Origin: Bathynomus jamesi
Lineage: Eukaryota > Arthropoda > Malacostraca > Isopoda > Cirolanidae
Assembly: GCA_023014485.1 (NCBI GenBank)
Contig: JAJOZX010003308.1
Location: forward strand, 115,001-179,000
Reading direction: 5' to 3'
Length of the DNA stretch: 64,000 nucleotides
Shown: one piece after another, positions 29,570 through 48,525 of the stretch
Position numbering within the stretch: position 1 is the stretch's first letter
Layout: each line of letters opens with the position of its first letter
The notes under the pieces: model-generated
Told to the model about the DNA's origin: nothing
Databases searched by the model: none
What the model saw: only the letters and a program-made list of their open reading frames with translations
Translations under genes and position numbers: made by a program

Positions 29570-29861
29570 TGTTAATTCTTCTCTTTTATAATACTCTGAT
29601 ACTTTCTCTGATACTAAAATTATCGACTTTTCTTTTATAACTTATCGACTTAACTGACTAAGTTCTTCTGAAGAGAGCACGGCTCGAAGGGGAAAATAAA
29701 AAGTTTCTCTTACGGTAGTTTACTTCTAAAAATGTACAGGTAGTGCTCTGAATTTACAGGGGTAGAGGTTCGACCTCTTTCGACCATGGCTCAGGCCGGA
29801 ATCTAAAAAAGTTAAGGAGGCAAGGGGCCTCTGCCCCCTCCTCGCAGCGAGGCTGCTAACA
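29570..29861 (-). mobile_element. LTR-like block of unit 1 (repeated in every unit)
   Basis: A 292-bp segment, TGTTA...TAACA on either strand. On the minus strand its end is followed, two bases later, by TGGCGACCCTTTGCCCCAGG (29569 leftwards). TGG here would pair with the CCA end of a tRNA, so this is a primer-binding-site-like sequence. The opposite border (AAAGGAGTCG after 29861) is not a polypurine tract on the matching strand. Equivalent blocks are 34440-34731, 39218-39510, 45916-46208, 50727-51019, 55558-55849 and 60362-60651. A CTGAAGA-GAGC-ACG-GCTC-GAA motif lies at 29668-29688. Confidence 0.6.
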
Positions 29862-30300
29862 AAGGAGTCGTAATGAAGTGCCATAATGAACTGCCGTTCA
29901 TTTTACAAATACATGTATAATATAAGCCTAAATGTTGGGGGACGGCAGTTGAAGGTTAAGTTCCACCCTTTTAAACACATGATCAGATGTTTGAAAGATT
30001 CCAAATAAAAATTAAACAAAAATAAAAATAAAAAACTAATTTGTATTTTTCGCCGAGTCTACATTTATGAAGGCGATATAATTTCATAGTAGTACATAAG
30101 TACAATTTGAGTACATGACTGAGTACGCATTAATTTTGGTTAATTACGATTACCAATTAATTCATATTCACTTATTATTGTTTAATTACACTTCTATTAA
30201 AGTACATTCTTACATTATATATTAAATCATTACATTAATTACAGTTTCATTGAAGTACATTACGTTGTTTACCATTCTTACAGTGTTTTTATATATTTAT

Positions 30301-30362
30301 ATATGGTTATAATATATGGTTATAATATATGGTTATAATATATGGTTATTATATATGGTTAT
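30301..30362. repeat. 13-bp GGTTATAATATAT minisatellite
   Basis: About five tandem copies with TTATTATATAT variants. The same tract with different copy number recurs in each unit, for example at about 35182-35240 and 46660-46740. Confidence 0.85.
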
Positions 30363-31489
30363 TAGTACAACACAAGTACATGAGACATGACACACATGAT
30401 ATAACATAACGCATGATAATGTTATAAATTGAATCAGAGCGAAAGGAGATACCCATCTTAGAAGCGTTCGCTCATGCTATAGTCAGCGGAATTCGATAAC
30501 TTAACTAAGCATTTTCGAGTTCAATGCGGGAGGTGATATAATTAAAAATAAAAATGAAAAAAATAATACGAGAACGTATTTTTGCGTTTTCGAACGAATG
30601 CATGAAGTTTTGCGTTTCATAGATTGACACGAGTAAAAATGAATATTTAATAAAATTTATATAGGATAATGATCAAGGGAAATTAATGACGGGAAAATGT
30701 GACGTATGGATGAATATGGTTGAATAATAATATTTATACTACATAACACCACAACATTATTACTAAAGAATTTACCATACATTGAATACGGAAGATGTCC
30801 AAATACTAAGCACATGATTCAGTGTACAAGGTCTGGGAAACGTAGAGAGAATTAAGTTATTTTATGACGTCATAGTGTATAAGTCATTATTAGAAAAGAT
30901 GAAATAGGGAAGTACCGTAATGAATAAAGAAGTACAAATCGAAATTCTATCCAAAACTCGCTTAGGCGATTTTGGTTTCTTATGTAAAAATGAACATTCA
31001 AACATAAAACTATAAGAACATAAGTACTGCATAAAGATAATGAATCCATATAATGATGGTATAGGAATTGTTCATTGTTCATTTTTACAGTGCTCCCCCT
31101 TTTTTTTTAAATAGTATTAACACAATAATGTAATACAATTAATACAATATAATACAATTGAGAAAATAACATCGTACCGTAACTAATTCAAGTTAGATGA
31201 CGAATTTTTCTTTTTACAATACAAATTTTATACAGAACGAGTTCGGGTGGTTGAGTACAATGCAGAGTATCAGATCTTTAAAATGACACTCGCTTACAAA
31301 ATATAAAAAAACTCAAAGATTAATACTTTAATTTAGACAAACAATTAAGTTAGACAAACAATGATATTGTAAAATTTTTTTACAAAATTTTATTTTTCTG
31401 TGGGAAAAATTACGTACATAATGAATAGAGTAGACAAAACGGAAAAACGTAAATCGTACAATCTATAAACTAATTTTAAAAAATAGAAT

Positions 31490-32068
31490 TACGTAATGGA
31501 TGATGTATAGACCTGTGGTCTAGTGTGTATTTGTGTGTACTAGGTAGAAAGTGTGCATCTTATAATTTTGAGGGACAGATTAGCTGAGAGGATTGTTAAA
31601 TTAACTGAGTAAATGCCTGAGGAAAAATTTATGTATAGTAAGCAAACATGCTTAAGACTATATAAATAGCAGAGTTAGCACTTACACGCAATGAAATAGT
31701 TTATTGTGATATCCAATGATTTTAGCATAAGGTTTGTATATATAGTATATATAGTGTGCATACATGCATTTTTATTGACTGTTGTAGGTACAAATCGAAT
31801 TACGTAGTGGATGATGTATAGACCTGTGGTCAAATGTGTATTTATGTTTATTGGGTACAGATTGTAGTGGTTGGTGATACGTTCAAAAGGAGAAAGGGGA
31901 TTTATAGTTGAATAGTTGAAGTTATACGTCAGTGTGCAGATGTATCTATAAATGTTGGTAAGAAGCATCTGTAGATGAGTGAGTCGATACAATAGTATGT
32001 AGAATATGAGAGTAATTTGTTCATCCCGTGAAGAACTAGAACATTAGGGGTCATTGGTGGATTAGGAT

Positions 32069-32106
<38 letters not shown>

Positions 32107-32190
32107 ATATATATATACTTTAAGGAACAGATAAAATAACTTAATAAATGCATGAGCGAGAATTTATTTTTAGTAAGCAATAATTATGAT
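31490..32190. repeat. Old direct duplication inside the unit
   Basis: GATGATGTATAGACCTGTGG occurs at about 31498 and 31807 with similar flanks. Further on, CAGATTAGCTGAG...TAGTAAGCAA (31577-31645) parallels CAGATAAAATAAC...TAGTAAGCAA (32126-32180). The block was duplicated and diverged before the array amplified, because every unit carries both copies. Confidence 0.65.
32068..32116. repeat. (TA)n microsatellite of unit 1
   Basis: A TA tract with one TT break. Homologous tracts are at 36927-37008, 41731-41835, 48438-48525, 53250-53351, 58064-58180 and 62861-62981, and they vary from about 50 to 120 bases. Confidence 0.9.
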
Positions 32191-33188
32191 GTATTATAAT
32201 GATGATGTTTGCATACGAGTTTTAATGCAAACGTGACTGGAGGGACGGAACGTAAATGAATTCGAATATGTGTCAAAAGTAATAAAATTCAATTAGGATT
32301 ATAGATTTTACATAATTAATCAGTTACACGTATAAGGTAATTAAAAAAACGAACTTAGAGGACCTTACAATTAATGAAAGTAAATCTAGCGGTATTAAAA
32401 ATTAAATTTTGAAGATGGAATTAAATTCGACTAGTAACATTCCTAGCTATATATGAACTATATAACCATTAACATTAACCAGAAGTATCGGTACGATAAT
32501 TGAATTAAGAAAATTAAGAATACAAATTAAAAATATAAATCAATTATGCATTTCAATGAGCTAAACATAATTTTATAATATTCTAAAAAATATAAAAACA
32601 CAACTTAACATAAATTGAGGTTATGTTCCATCGTACCAAAGAGGAATTAACCATGGTTGAACCATTTCTCTGGTTGACACAGTTCAACTGGGGTTGGGGG
32701 TGTTAAAATAAAATAAAATAAAAAGACAAAGTTTGGAGTACTACATTCGGGGGAATTGAGTGACTAAGCCGGGGGGGTATAAGTCTGAAATTGAAAATAC
32801 GTCTTTCGTGAGCACTTTGCTTTTTAAAAAAGATTGCTTGTCACACTACTTAAAAATTAAAAGAGTTCAACAAACGGAGGGACGGCATGTTCCTCATACA
32901 CATTACAATAATTACCAAAATCGTTACAACCTTTGTAAAAACGGTTTTGTTACAAATAATAAATTACATAACTATATATTTATATACGCAACAATGCATG
33001 AAAAGAAAAGACAAATCGGTCAATTTCCTTCTTACAAACAAGAAAAAAGGTTAAACTAAAGACGCAACCCGGTCAATTCAGGTTGAATTAAATTCTCTTT
33101 TACAACAAAAAAAAGGTTGAATTAAATTCTCTTAAATTACAAAAAAAAGTTGAATTCAATTGACTGCATTGAAATGATCTGGGACTTA

Positions 33189-33548
33189 AAAACTGACTTG
33201 GAATAAAACTCTGACTTGGAATAAAACTCTGACTTGGAATAAAACTCTGACTTGGAATAAAACAAACTGACTTGGAATAAAACAAACTGACTTGGAATAA
33301 AACAAACTGACTTGAACTCTATCAAGTATTCTGAAACTGACTTGAACTCTATCAAGTATTCTGAAACTGACTTGAACTCTATCAAGTATTCTGAAACTAA
33401 TTTGAACTCTATCAAGTATTCTGAAACTAACTTGAACTCTATCAAGTATTCTGAAACTAACTTGAACTCTATCAAGTATTCTGAAACTAACTTGAACTCT
33501 ATCAAGTATTCTGAAACTAACTTGAACTCTATCAAGTATTCTGAAACT
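33189..33548. repeat. Minisatellites of unit 1: GACTTGGAATAAAAC and a 30-bp repeat
   Basis: An 18-20 bp repeat (GACTTGGAATAAAACTCT or with AAA) gives seven copies at 33195-33305. Eight copies of a 30-bp repeat follow, containing GAACTCTATCAAGTATTCTG. The 30-bp period keeps all frames open, which produces long false reading frames on both strands. There are no spacers, so it is not CRISPR. Confidence 0.95.
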
Positions 33549-33888
33549 AACTTGAAACTGAAAATGAAACTGACTTGAAATTAACTGAAACTGGAAAATG
33601 ACTGCACTTGATCTCAATCAAGTGGAGACTATTATCCTCTGGGGTTTGGTTGTGCAAACCGACTTACTTGAAATGCAATCAAGTATCTCTTTAAATCTCT
33701 ATAAACTCTCTGTAAACTCTCTCTTTCTTAATTTTGCAAGTCAATTCAATTCAATAATTTGAAAAAATTTGCAAACAAAAATAAAAAAATGTAAACAATA
33801 TTTCACTCTAATGTACGCGAAGGTACTGTACTATTATGTTTGGTACATAAAATAAAATTATTTTATACTGAATATAATAGTGAAAATA

Positions 33889-34025
33889 ACTGAAATTAAC
33901 TCTCTGAAATTAACTCTCTAAAATTAACTCTCTTGAAATTAACTCTCTTGAAATTAACTCTCTTGAAATTAACTCTCTTATTTTTAACTTCTCTTACTTT
34001 TAACTTCTCTTACTTTTAACTTCTG
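33889..34025. repeat. Minisatellites of unit 1: GAAATTAACTCTCTT and TTACTTTTAACTTCTC
   Basis: About six 15-bp copies, then three 17-bp copies. Both recur in each unit with varying number (for example 38640-38810 and 45345-45500). Confidence 0.9.
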
Positions 34026-34439
34026 TGAAAATTACTGTTTCACTAAAAAAAATGTATCACTGGTGTCTGAAGTGTTCACTGTGTTTTGTGTTAATTCTGG
34101 CTTGATACTAGTTAACTGTTAATAAGTTAATAATACTGACTTTTCAAATGTTTACAAATTACTTAAAAAGACAAACTCTGTACTTAACAAAATTTTCTAC
34201 GGGCGAAATCCTCAGAGACGTGTCCTGAAGACGTCTTGCTGGCTACTTCTTCTTGGATGAAAACTAGGCGTGGGGAACTTGGAGTCGTGACACACCGGTT
34301 CAAGGGTGGATGTTACGAACAAGAAGTCGTGACACGCCGGTCAAATGGTTTTATCCTGATGCAGGGTAATTTCTATCCTGGCCAAAGAGTGGCCACTTGT
34401 TAAAATCCTCTTCTTATCCTGGGGCAAAGGGTCGCCAGT

Positions 34440-36925
34440 TGTTAATTCTTCTCTTTTTGTAATACTCTGATACTTTCTCTGATACTAAAATTATCGACTT
34501 TTCTTTTATAACTTATCGACTTAACTGACTAAGTTCTTCTGAAGAGAGCACGGCTCGAAGGGGAAAATAAAAAGTTTCTCTTACGGTAGTTTACTTCTAA
34601 AAATGTACAGGTAGTGCTCTGAATTTACAGGGTAGAGGTTCGACCTCTTTCGACCATGGCTCAGGCCGGAATCTAAAAAAGTTAAGGAGGCAAGGGGCCT
34701 CTGCCCCCTCCTCGCAGCGAGGCTGCTAACAAAGGAGTCGTAATGAAGTGCCATAATGAAGTGCCGTTCATTTTACAAATACATGTATAATATAAGCCTA
34801 AATGTTGGGGGACGGCAGTTGAAGGTTAAGTTCCACCCTTTTAAACACATGATCAGATGTTTGAAAGATTCCAAATAAAAATTTAAAAAAAATAAAAATA
34901 AAAAACTAATTTGTATTTTTCGCCGAGTCTACATTTATGAAGGCGATATAATTTCATAGTAGTACATAAGTACAATTTGAGTACATGACTGAGTACGCAT
35001 TAATTTTGGTTCATTACAATTACGATTACCAATTAATTCATATTCACTTATTATTGTTTAATTACACTTCTATTAAAGTACATTCTTACATTATATATTA
35101 AATCATTACATTTAATTACAGTTTCATTGAAGTACATTACGTTGTTTACCATTCTTACAGTGTTTTTATATATTTATATATGGTTATAATATATGGTTAT
35201 AATATATGGTTATAATATATGGTTATTATATATGGTTATTAGTACAACACAAGTACATGAGACATGACACACATGATATAACATAACGCATGATAATGTT
35301 ATAATTGAATCAGAGCGAAAGGAGATACCCATCTTAGAAGCGTTCGCTCATGCTATAGTCAGCGGAATTCGATAACTTAACTAAGCATTTTCGAGTTCAA
35401 TGCGGGAGGTGATATAATTAAAAATAAAAATGAAAAAAATAATACGAGAACGTATTTTTGCGTTTTCGAACGAATGCATGAAGTTTTGCGTTTCATAGAT
35501 TGACACGAGTAAAAATGAATATTTAATAAAATTTATATAGGATAATGATCAAGGGAAATTAATGACGGGAAAATGTGACGTATGGATGAATATGGTTGAA
35601 TAATAATATTTATACTACATAACACCACAACATTATTACTAAAGAATTTACCATACATTGAATACGGAAGATGTCCAAATACTAAGCACATGATTCAGTG
35701 TACAAGGTATGGGAAACGTAGAGAGAATTAAGTTATTTTATGACGTCATAGTGTATAAGTCATTATTAGAAAAGATGAATTAGGGAAATACAGTAATGAA
35801 TAAAGAAGTACAAATCGAAATTCTATCCAAAACTCGCTTAGGCGATTTTGGTTTCTTATGTAAAAACGAACATTCAAACATAAAACTATAAGAACATAAG
35901 TACTGCATGAAGATAATGAATCCATATAATGATGGTATAGGAATTGTTCATTGTTCTTTTTACAGTGCTCCCCCTTTTTTTTAAATAGTATTAACACAAT
36001 AATATAATACAATTAATACAATATAATACAATTGAGAAAATAACATCGTAACTAATTCAAGTTAGATGACGAATTTTTCTTTTTACAATACAAATTTTAT
36101 ACAGAACGAGTTCGGGTGGTTGAGTACAATGCAGAGTATCAGATCTTTAAAATGACACTCGCTTACAAAATATAAAAAATTCAAAGTTTAATACTTTAAT
36201 TTAGACAAACAATTAAGTTAGACAAACAATGATTGTAAAATTTTTTACAAAATTTTATTTTTCTGTGGAAAAATTACGTACATAATGAATAGAGTAGATA
36301 AAAGGGAAAAACGTAAATCGTACAATCTATAAACTAATTTTAAAAATAGAATTACGTAATGGATGATGTATAGACCTGTGGTCTAGTGTATTTGTGTGTA
36401 CTAGGTACAAAGTGTGATCTTATAATTTTGAGGGACAGATTAGCTGAGAGGATTGTTAAATTAACTGAGTAAATGCCTGACAAAAATTTATATATAGTAA
36501 GCAAACATGCTTAAGACTATATAAATAGCAGAGTTAGCACTTACACGCAATGAAATAGTTTATTGTGATATCCAATGATTTTAGCATAAGGTTTGTATAT
36601 ATAGTATATATAGTGTGCATACATGCATTTTTATTGACTGTTGTAGGTACAAATCGAATTACGTAGTGGATGATGTATAGACCTGTGGTCAAATGTGTAT
36701 TTATGTTTATTGGGTACAGATTGTAGTGGTTGGTGATACGTTCAAAAGGAGAAAGGGGATTTATAGTTGAATAGTTGAAGTTATACGTCAGTGTGCAGAT
36801 GTATCTATAAATGTTGGTAAGAAGCATCTGTAGATGAGTGAGTCGATACAATAGTATGTAGAATATGAGAGTAATTTGTTCATCCCGTGAAGAACTAGAA
36901 CATTAGGGGTCATTGGTGGATTAGG

Positions 36926-37007
<82 letters not shown>

Positions 37008-39217
37008 CTTTAAGGAACAGATAAAATAACTTAATAAATGCATGAGCGAGAATTTATTTTTAGTAAGCAATAATTATGATGTATTATAATGATGATGTTT
37101 GCATACGAGTTTTAATGCAAACGTGACTGGAGGGACGGAACGTAAATGAATTCGAATATGTGTCAAAAGTAATAAAATTCAATTAGGATTATAGATTTTA
37201 CATAATTAATCAGTTACACGTATAAGGTAATTAAAAAAACGAACTTAGAGGACCTTACAATTAATGAAAGTAAATCTAGCGGTATTAAAAATTAAATTTT
37301 GAAGATGGAATTAAATTCGACTAGTAACATTCCTAGCTATATATGAACTATATAACCATTAACATTAACCAGAAGTATCGGTACGATAATTGAATTAAGA
37401 AAATTAAGAAAACAAATTAAAAATATAAATCAATTATGCATTTCAATGAGCTAAACATAATTTTATAATATTCTAAAAAATATAAAAACACAACTTAACA
37501 TAAATTGAGGTTATGTTCCATCGTACCAAAGAGGAATTAACCATGGTTGAACCATTTCTCTGGTTGACACAGTTCAACTGGGGTTGGGGGTGTTAAAATA
37601 AAATAAAATAAAAAGACAAAGTTTGGAGTACTACATTCGGGGGAATTGAGTAACTAAGCGGGGGGTATAAGTCTGAAATTGACAATACGTCTTTCGTGAG
37701 CACTTTGCTTTTTAAAAAAGATTGCTTGTCACACTACTTAAAAATTAAAAGAGTTCAACAAACGGAGGGACGGCATGTTCCTCATACACATTACAATAAT
37801 TATCAAAATCGTTACAACCTTTGTAAAAACTGTTTTGTTACAAATAATAAATTACATAACTATATATTTATATACGCAACAATGCATGAAAAGAAAAGAC
37901 AAATCGGTCAATTTCCTTCTTACAAACAAGAAAAAAGGTTAAACTAAAGACGCAACCCGGTCAATTCAGGTTGAATTAAATTCTTTTACAACAAAAAAAA
38001 GGTTGAATTAAATCTCTTAAATTACAAAGAAGAAGTTCAATTCAATTGACTGCATTGAAATGACTTGGGACTTAAAAAACTGACTTGGAATAAAACTCTG
38101 ACTTGGAATAAAACAAACTGACTTGGAATAAAACAAACTGACTTGGAATAAAACAAACTGACTTGGAATAAAACAAACTGACTTGAACTCTATCAAGTAT
38201 TCTGAAACTGACTTGAACTCTATCAAGTATTCTGAAACTGACTTGAACTCTATCAAGTATTCTGAAACTAATTTGAACTCTATCAAGTATTCTGAAACTA
38301 ACTTGAAACTGAAAATGAAACTGACTTGAAATTAACTGAAACTGGAAAATGACTGCACTTGATCTCAATCAAGTGGAGACTATTATCCTCTGGGGTTTGG
38401 TTGTGCAAACCGACTTACTTGAAATGCAATCAAGTATCTCTTTAAATCTCTATAAACTCTCTGTAAACTCTCTCTTTCTTAATTTTGCAAGTCAATTCAA
38501 TTCAATAATTTGCAAAAATTTGCAAACAAAAATAAAAAAATGTAAACAATATTTCACTCTAATGTACGCGAAGGTACTGTACTATTATGTTTGGTACATA
38601 AAATAAAATTATTCTATACTGAATATAATAGTGAAAATAACTGAAATTAACTCCCTGAAATTAACTCTCTGAAATTAACTCTCTGAAATTAACTCTCTTG
38701 AAATTAACTCTCTTGAAATTAACTCTCTTGAAATTAACTCTCTTGAAATTAACTCTCTTATTTTTAACTTCTCTTACTTTTAACTTCTCTTACTTTTAAC
38801 TTCTGTGAAAATTAGTTTCACTAAAAAAAATGTATCACTGGTGTCTGAAGTGTTCACTGTGTTTTGTGTTAATTCTGGCTTGATACTAGTTAACTGTTAA
38901 TAAGTTAATAATACTGACTTTTCAAATGTTTACAAATTACTTAAAAAGACAAACTCTGTACTTAACAAAATTTTCTACGGGCGAAATCCTCAGAGACGTG
39001 TCCTGAAGACGTCTTGCTGGCTACTTCTTCTTGGATGAAAACTAGGCGTGGGGAACTTGGAGTCGTGACACACCGGTTCAAGGGTGGATGTTACGAACAA
39101 GAAGTCGTGACACGCCGGTCAAATGGTTTTATACTGATGCAGGGTAATTTCTATCCTGGCCAAAGAGTGGCCACTTGTTAAAATCCTCTTCTTATCCTGG
39201 GGCAAAGGGTCGCCAGT
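34440..39217 (-). repeat. Array unit 2
   Basis: 4778 bp. LTR-like block at 34440-34731; 30-bp minisatellite with four copies (about 38182-38300); TA tract at 36927-37008 with one internal CATA. It is otherwise collinear with unit 1. Confidence 0.9.
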
Positions 39218-45915
<6,698 letters not shown>

Positions 45916-48436
45916 TGTTAATTCTTCTCTTTTTATAATACTCTGATACTTTCTCTGATACTAAAATTATCGACTTTTCTTTTATAACTTATCGACTTAA
46001 CTGACTAAGTTCTTCTGAAGAGAGCACGGCTCGAAGGGGAAAATAAAAAGTTTCTCTTACGGTAGTTTACTTCTAAAAATGTACAGGTAGTGCTCTGAAT
46101 TTACAGGGGTAGAGGTTCGACCTCTTTCGACCATGGCTCAGGCCGGAATCTAAAAAAGTTAAGGAGGCAAGGGGCCTCTGCCCCCTCCTCGCAGCGAGGC
46201 TGCTAACAAAGGAGTCGTAATGAAGTGCCATAATGAAGTGCCGTTCATTTTACAAATACATGTATAATATAAGCCTAAATGTTGGGGGACGGCAGTTGAA
46301 GGTTAAGTTCCACCCTTTTAAACACATGATCAGATGTTTGAAAGATTCCAAATAAAAATTTAAAAAAATAAAAATAAAAAACTAATTTGTATTTTTCGCC
46401 GAGTCTACATTTATGAAGGCGATATAATTTCATAGTAGTACATAAGTACAATTTGAGTACATGACTGAGTACGCATTAATTTTGGTTCATTACAATTACG
46501 ATTACCAATTAATTCATATTCACTTATTATTGTTTAATTACACTTCTATTAAAGTACATTCTTACATTATATATTAAATCATTACATTTAATTACAGTTT
46601 CATTGAAGTACATTACGTTGTTTACCATTCTTACAGTGTTTTTATATATTTATATATGGTTATAATATATGGTTATAATATATGGTTATAATATATGGTT
46701 ATTATATATGGTTATATATATGGTTATTATATATGGTTATTAGTACAACACAAGTACATGAGACATGACACACATGATATAACATAACGCATGATAATGT
46801 TATATATTGAATCAGAGCGAAAGGAGATACCCATCTTAGAAGCGTTCGCTCATGCTATAGTCAGCGGAATTCGATAACTTAACTAAGCATTTTCGAGTTC
46901 AATGCGGGAGGTGATATAATTAAAAATAAAAATGAAAAAAATAATACGAGAACGTATTTTTGCGTTTTCGAACGAATGCATGAAGTTTTGCGTTTCATAG
47001 ATTGACACGAGTAAAAATGAATATTTAATAAAATTTATATAGGATAATGATCAAGGGAAATTAATGACGGGAAAATGTGACGTATGGATGAATATGGTTG
47101 AATAATAATATTTATACTACATAACACCACAACATTATTACTAAAGAATTTACCATACATTGAATACGGAAGATGTCCAAATACTAAGCACATGATTCAG
47201 TGTACAAGGTATGGGAAACGTAGAGAGAATTAACTTATTTTATGACGTCATACTGTATAAGTCATTATTAGAAAAGATGAATTAGGGAAATACAGTAATG
47301 AATAAAGAAGTACAAATCGAAATTCTATCCAAAACTCGCTTAGGCGATTTTGGTTTTTATGTAAAAACGAACATTCAAACATAAAACTATAAGAACATAA
47401 GTACTGCATGAAGATAATGAATCCATATAATGATGGTATAGGAATTGTTCATTGTTCTTTTTTACAGTGCTCCCCCTTTTTTTTAAATAGTATTAACACA
47501 ATAATATAATACAATTAATACAATATAATACAATTCAGAAAATAACATCGTAACTAATTCAAGTTAGATGACGAATTTTCTTTTTACAATACTAATTTTA
47601 TACAGAACGAGTTCGGGTGGTTGAGTACAATGCAGAGTATCAGATCTTTAAAATGACATTCGCTTACAAAATATAAAGAATTCAAAGTTTAATACTTTAA
47701 TTTAGACAAACAATTAAGTTAGACAAACAATGATATTGTAAAAATTTTTTACAAAATTTTATTTTTCTGTTGGAAAAATTACGTACATAATGAATAGAGT
47801 AGATAAAAGGGAAAAACGTAAATCGTACAATCTATAAACTAATTTTTTAAAAATAGAATTACGTAATGGATGATGTATAGACCTGTGGTCTAGTGTGTAT
47901 TTGTGTGTACTAGGTACAAAGTGTGTATCTTATAATTTTGAGGGACAGATTAGCTGAGAGGATTGTTAAATTAACTGAGTAAATGCCTGAACAAAAATTT
48001 ATATATAGTAAGCAAACATGCTTAAGACTATATAAATAGCAGAGTTAGCACTTACACGCAATGAAATAGTTTATTGTGATATCCAATGATTTTAGCATAA
48101 GGTTTGTATATATAGTATATATAGTGTGCATACATGCATTTTTATTGACTGTTGTAGGTACAAATCGAATTACGTAGTGGATGATGTATAGACCTGTGGT
48201 CAAATGTGTATTTATGTTTATTGGGTACAGATTGTAGTGGTTGGTGATACGTTCAAAAGGAGAAAGGGGATTTATAGTTGAATAGTTGAAGTTATACGTC
48301 AGTGTGCAGATGTATCTATAAATGTTGGTAAGAAGCATCTGTAGATGAGTGAGTCGATACAATAGTATGTAGAATATGAGAGTAATTTGTTCATCCCGTG
48401 AAGAACTAGAACATTAGGGGTCATTGGTGGATTAGG

Positions 48437-48525
<89 letters not shown>

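Larger units (their letters stand above)
29570..34439 (-). repeat. Array unit 1
   Basis: 4870 bp. The LTR-like block is 29570-29861. A TA microsatellite lies at about 32068-32116, the shortest of the array. The 30-bp minisatellite is in its eight-copy form (33309-33548). It carries AATGATCTGGGAC before the minisatellites, where most units have AATGACTTGGGAC. The same two variants are found only in the second half of unit 3. Confidence 0.9.

Noticed and set aside
29290..29640. 116-codon plus-strand frame
   Set aside because: It runs across LTR-junction repeats into the array with no motif; it is not coding.
31675..31992. A 105-codon minus-strand frame repeated identically in several array units
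   Set aside because: It lies in AT-rich spacer, has no motif, is broken in units 3, 6 and 7, and its conservation is explained by recent duplication of the whole unit.
33309..33548. Regular 30-bp repeats considered as a CRISPR array
   Set aside because: Copies are directly adjacent with no spacers, there are no cas genes, and the context is a eukaryotic genome.
33137..33617. Long overlapping frames on both strands with repeating LIEFKLVSEY or RILDRVQVSF
   Set aside because: They arise from a 30-bp tandem repeat, whose period is a multiple of three and keeps all frames open.
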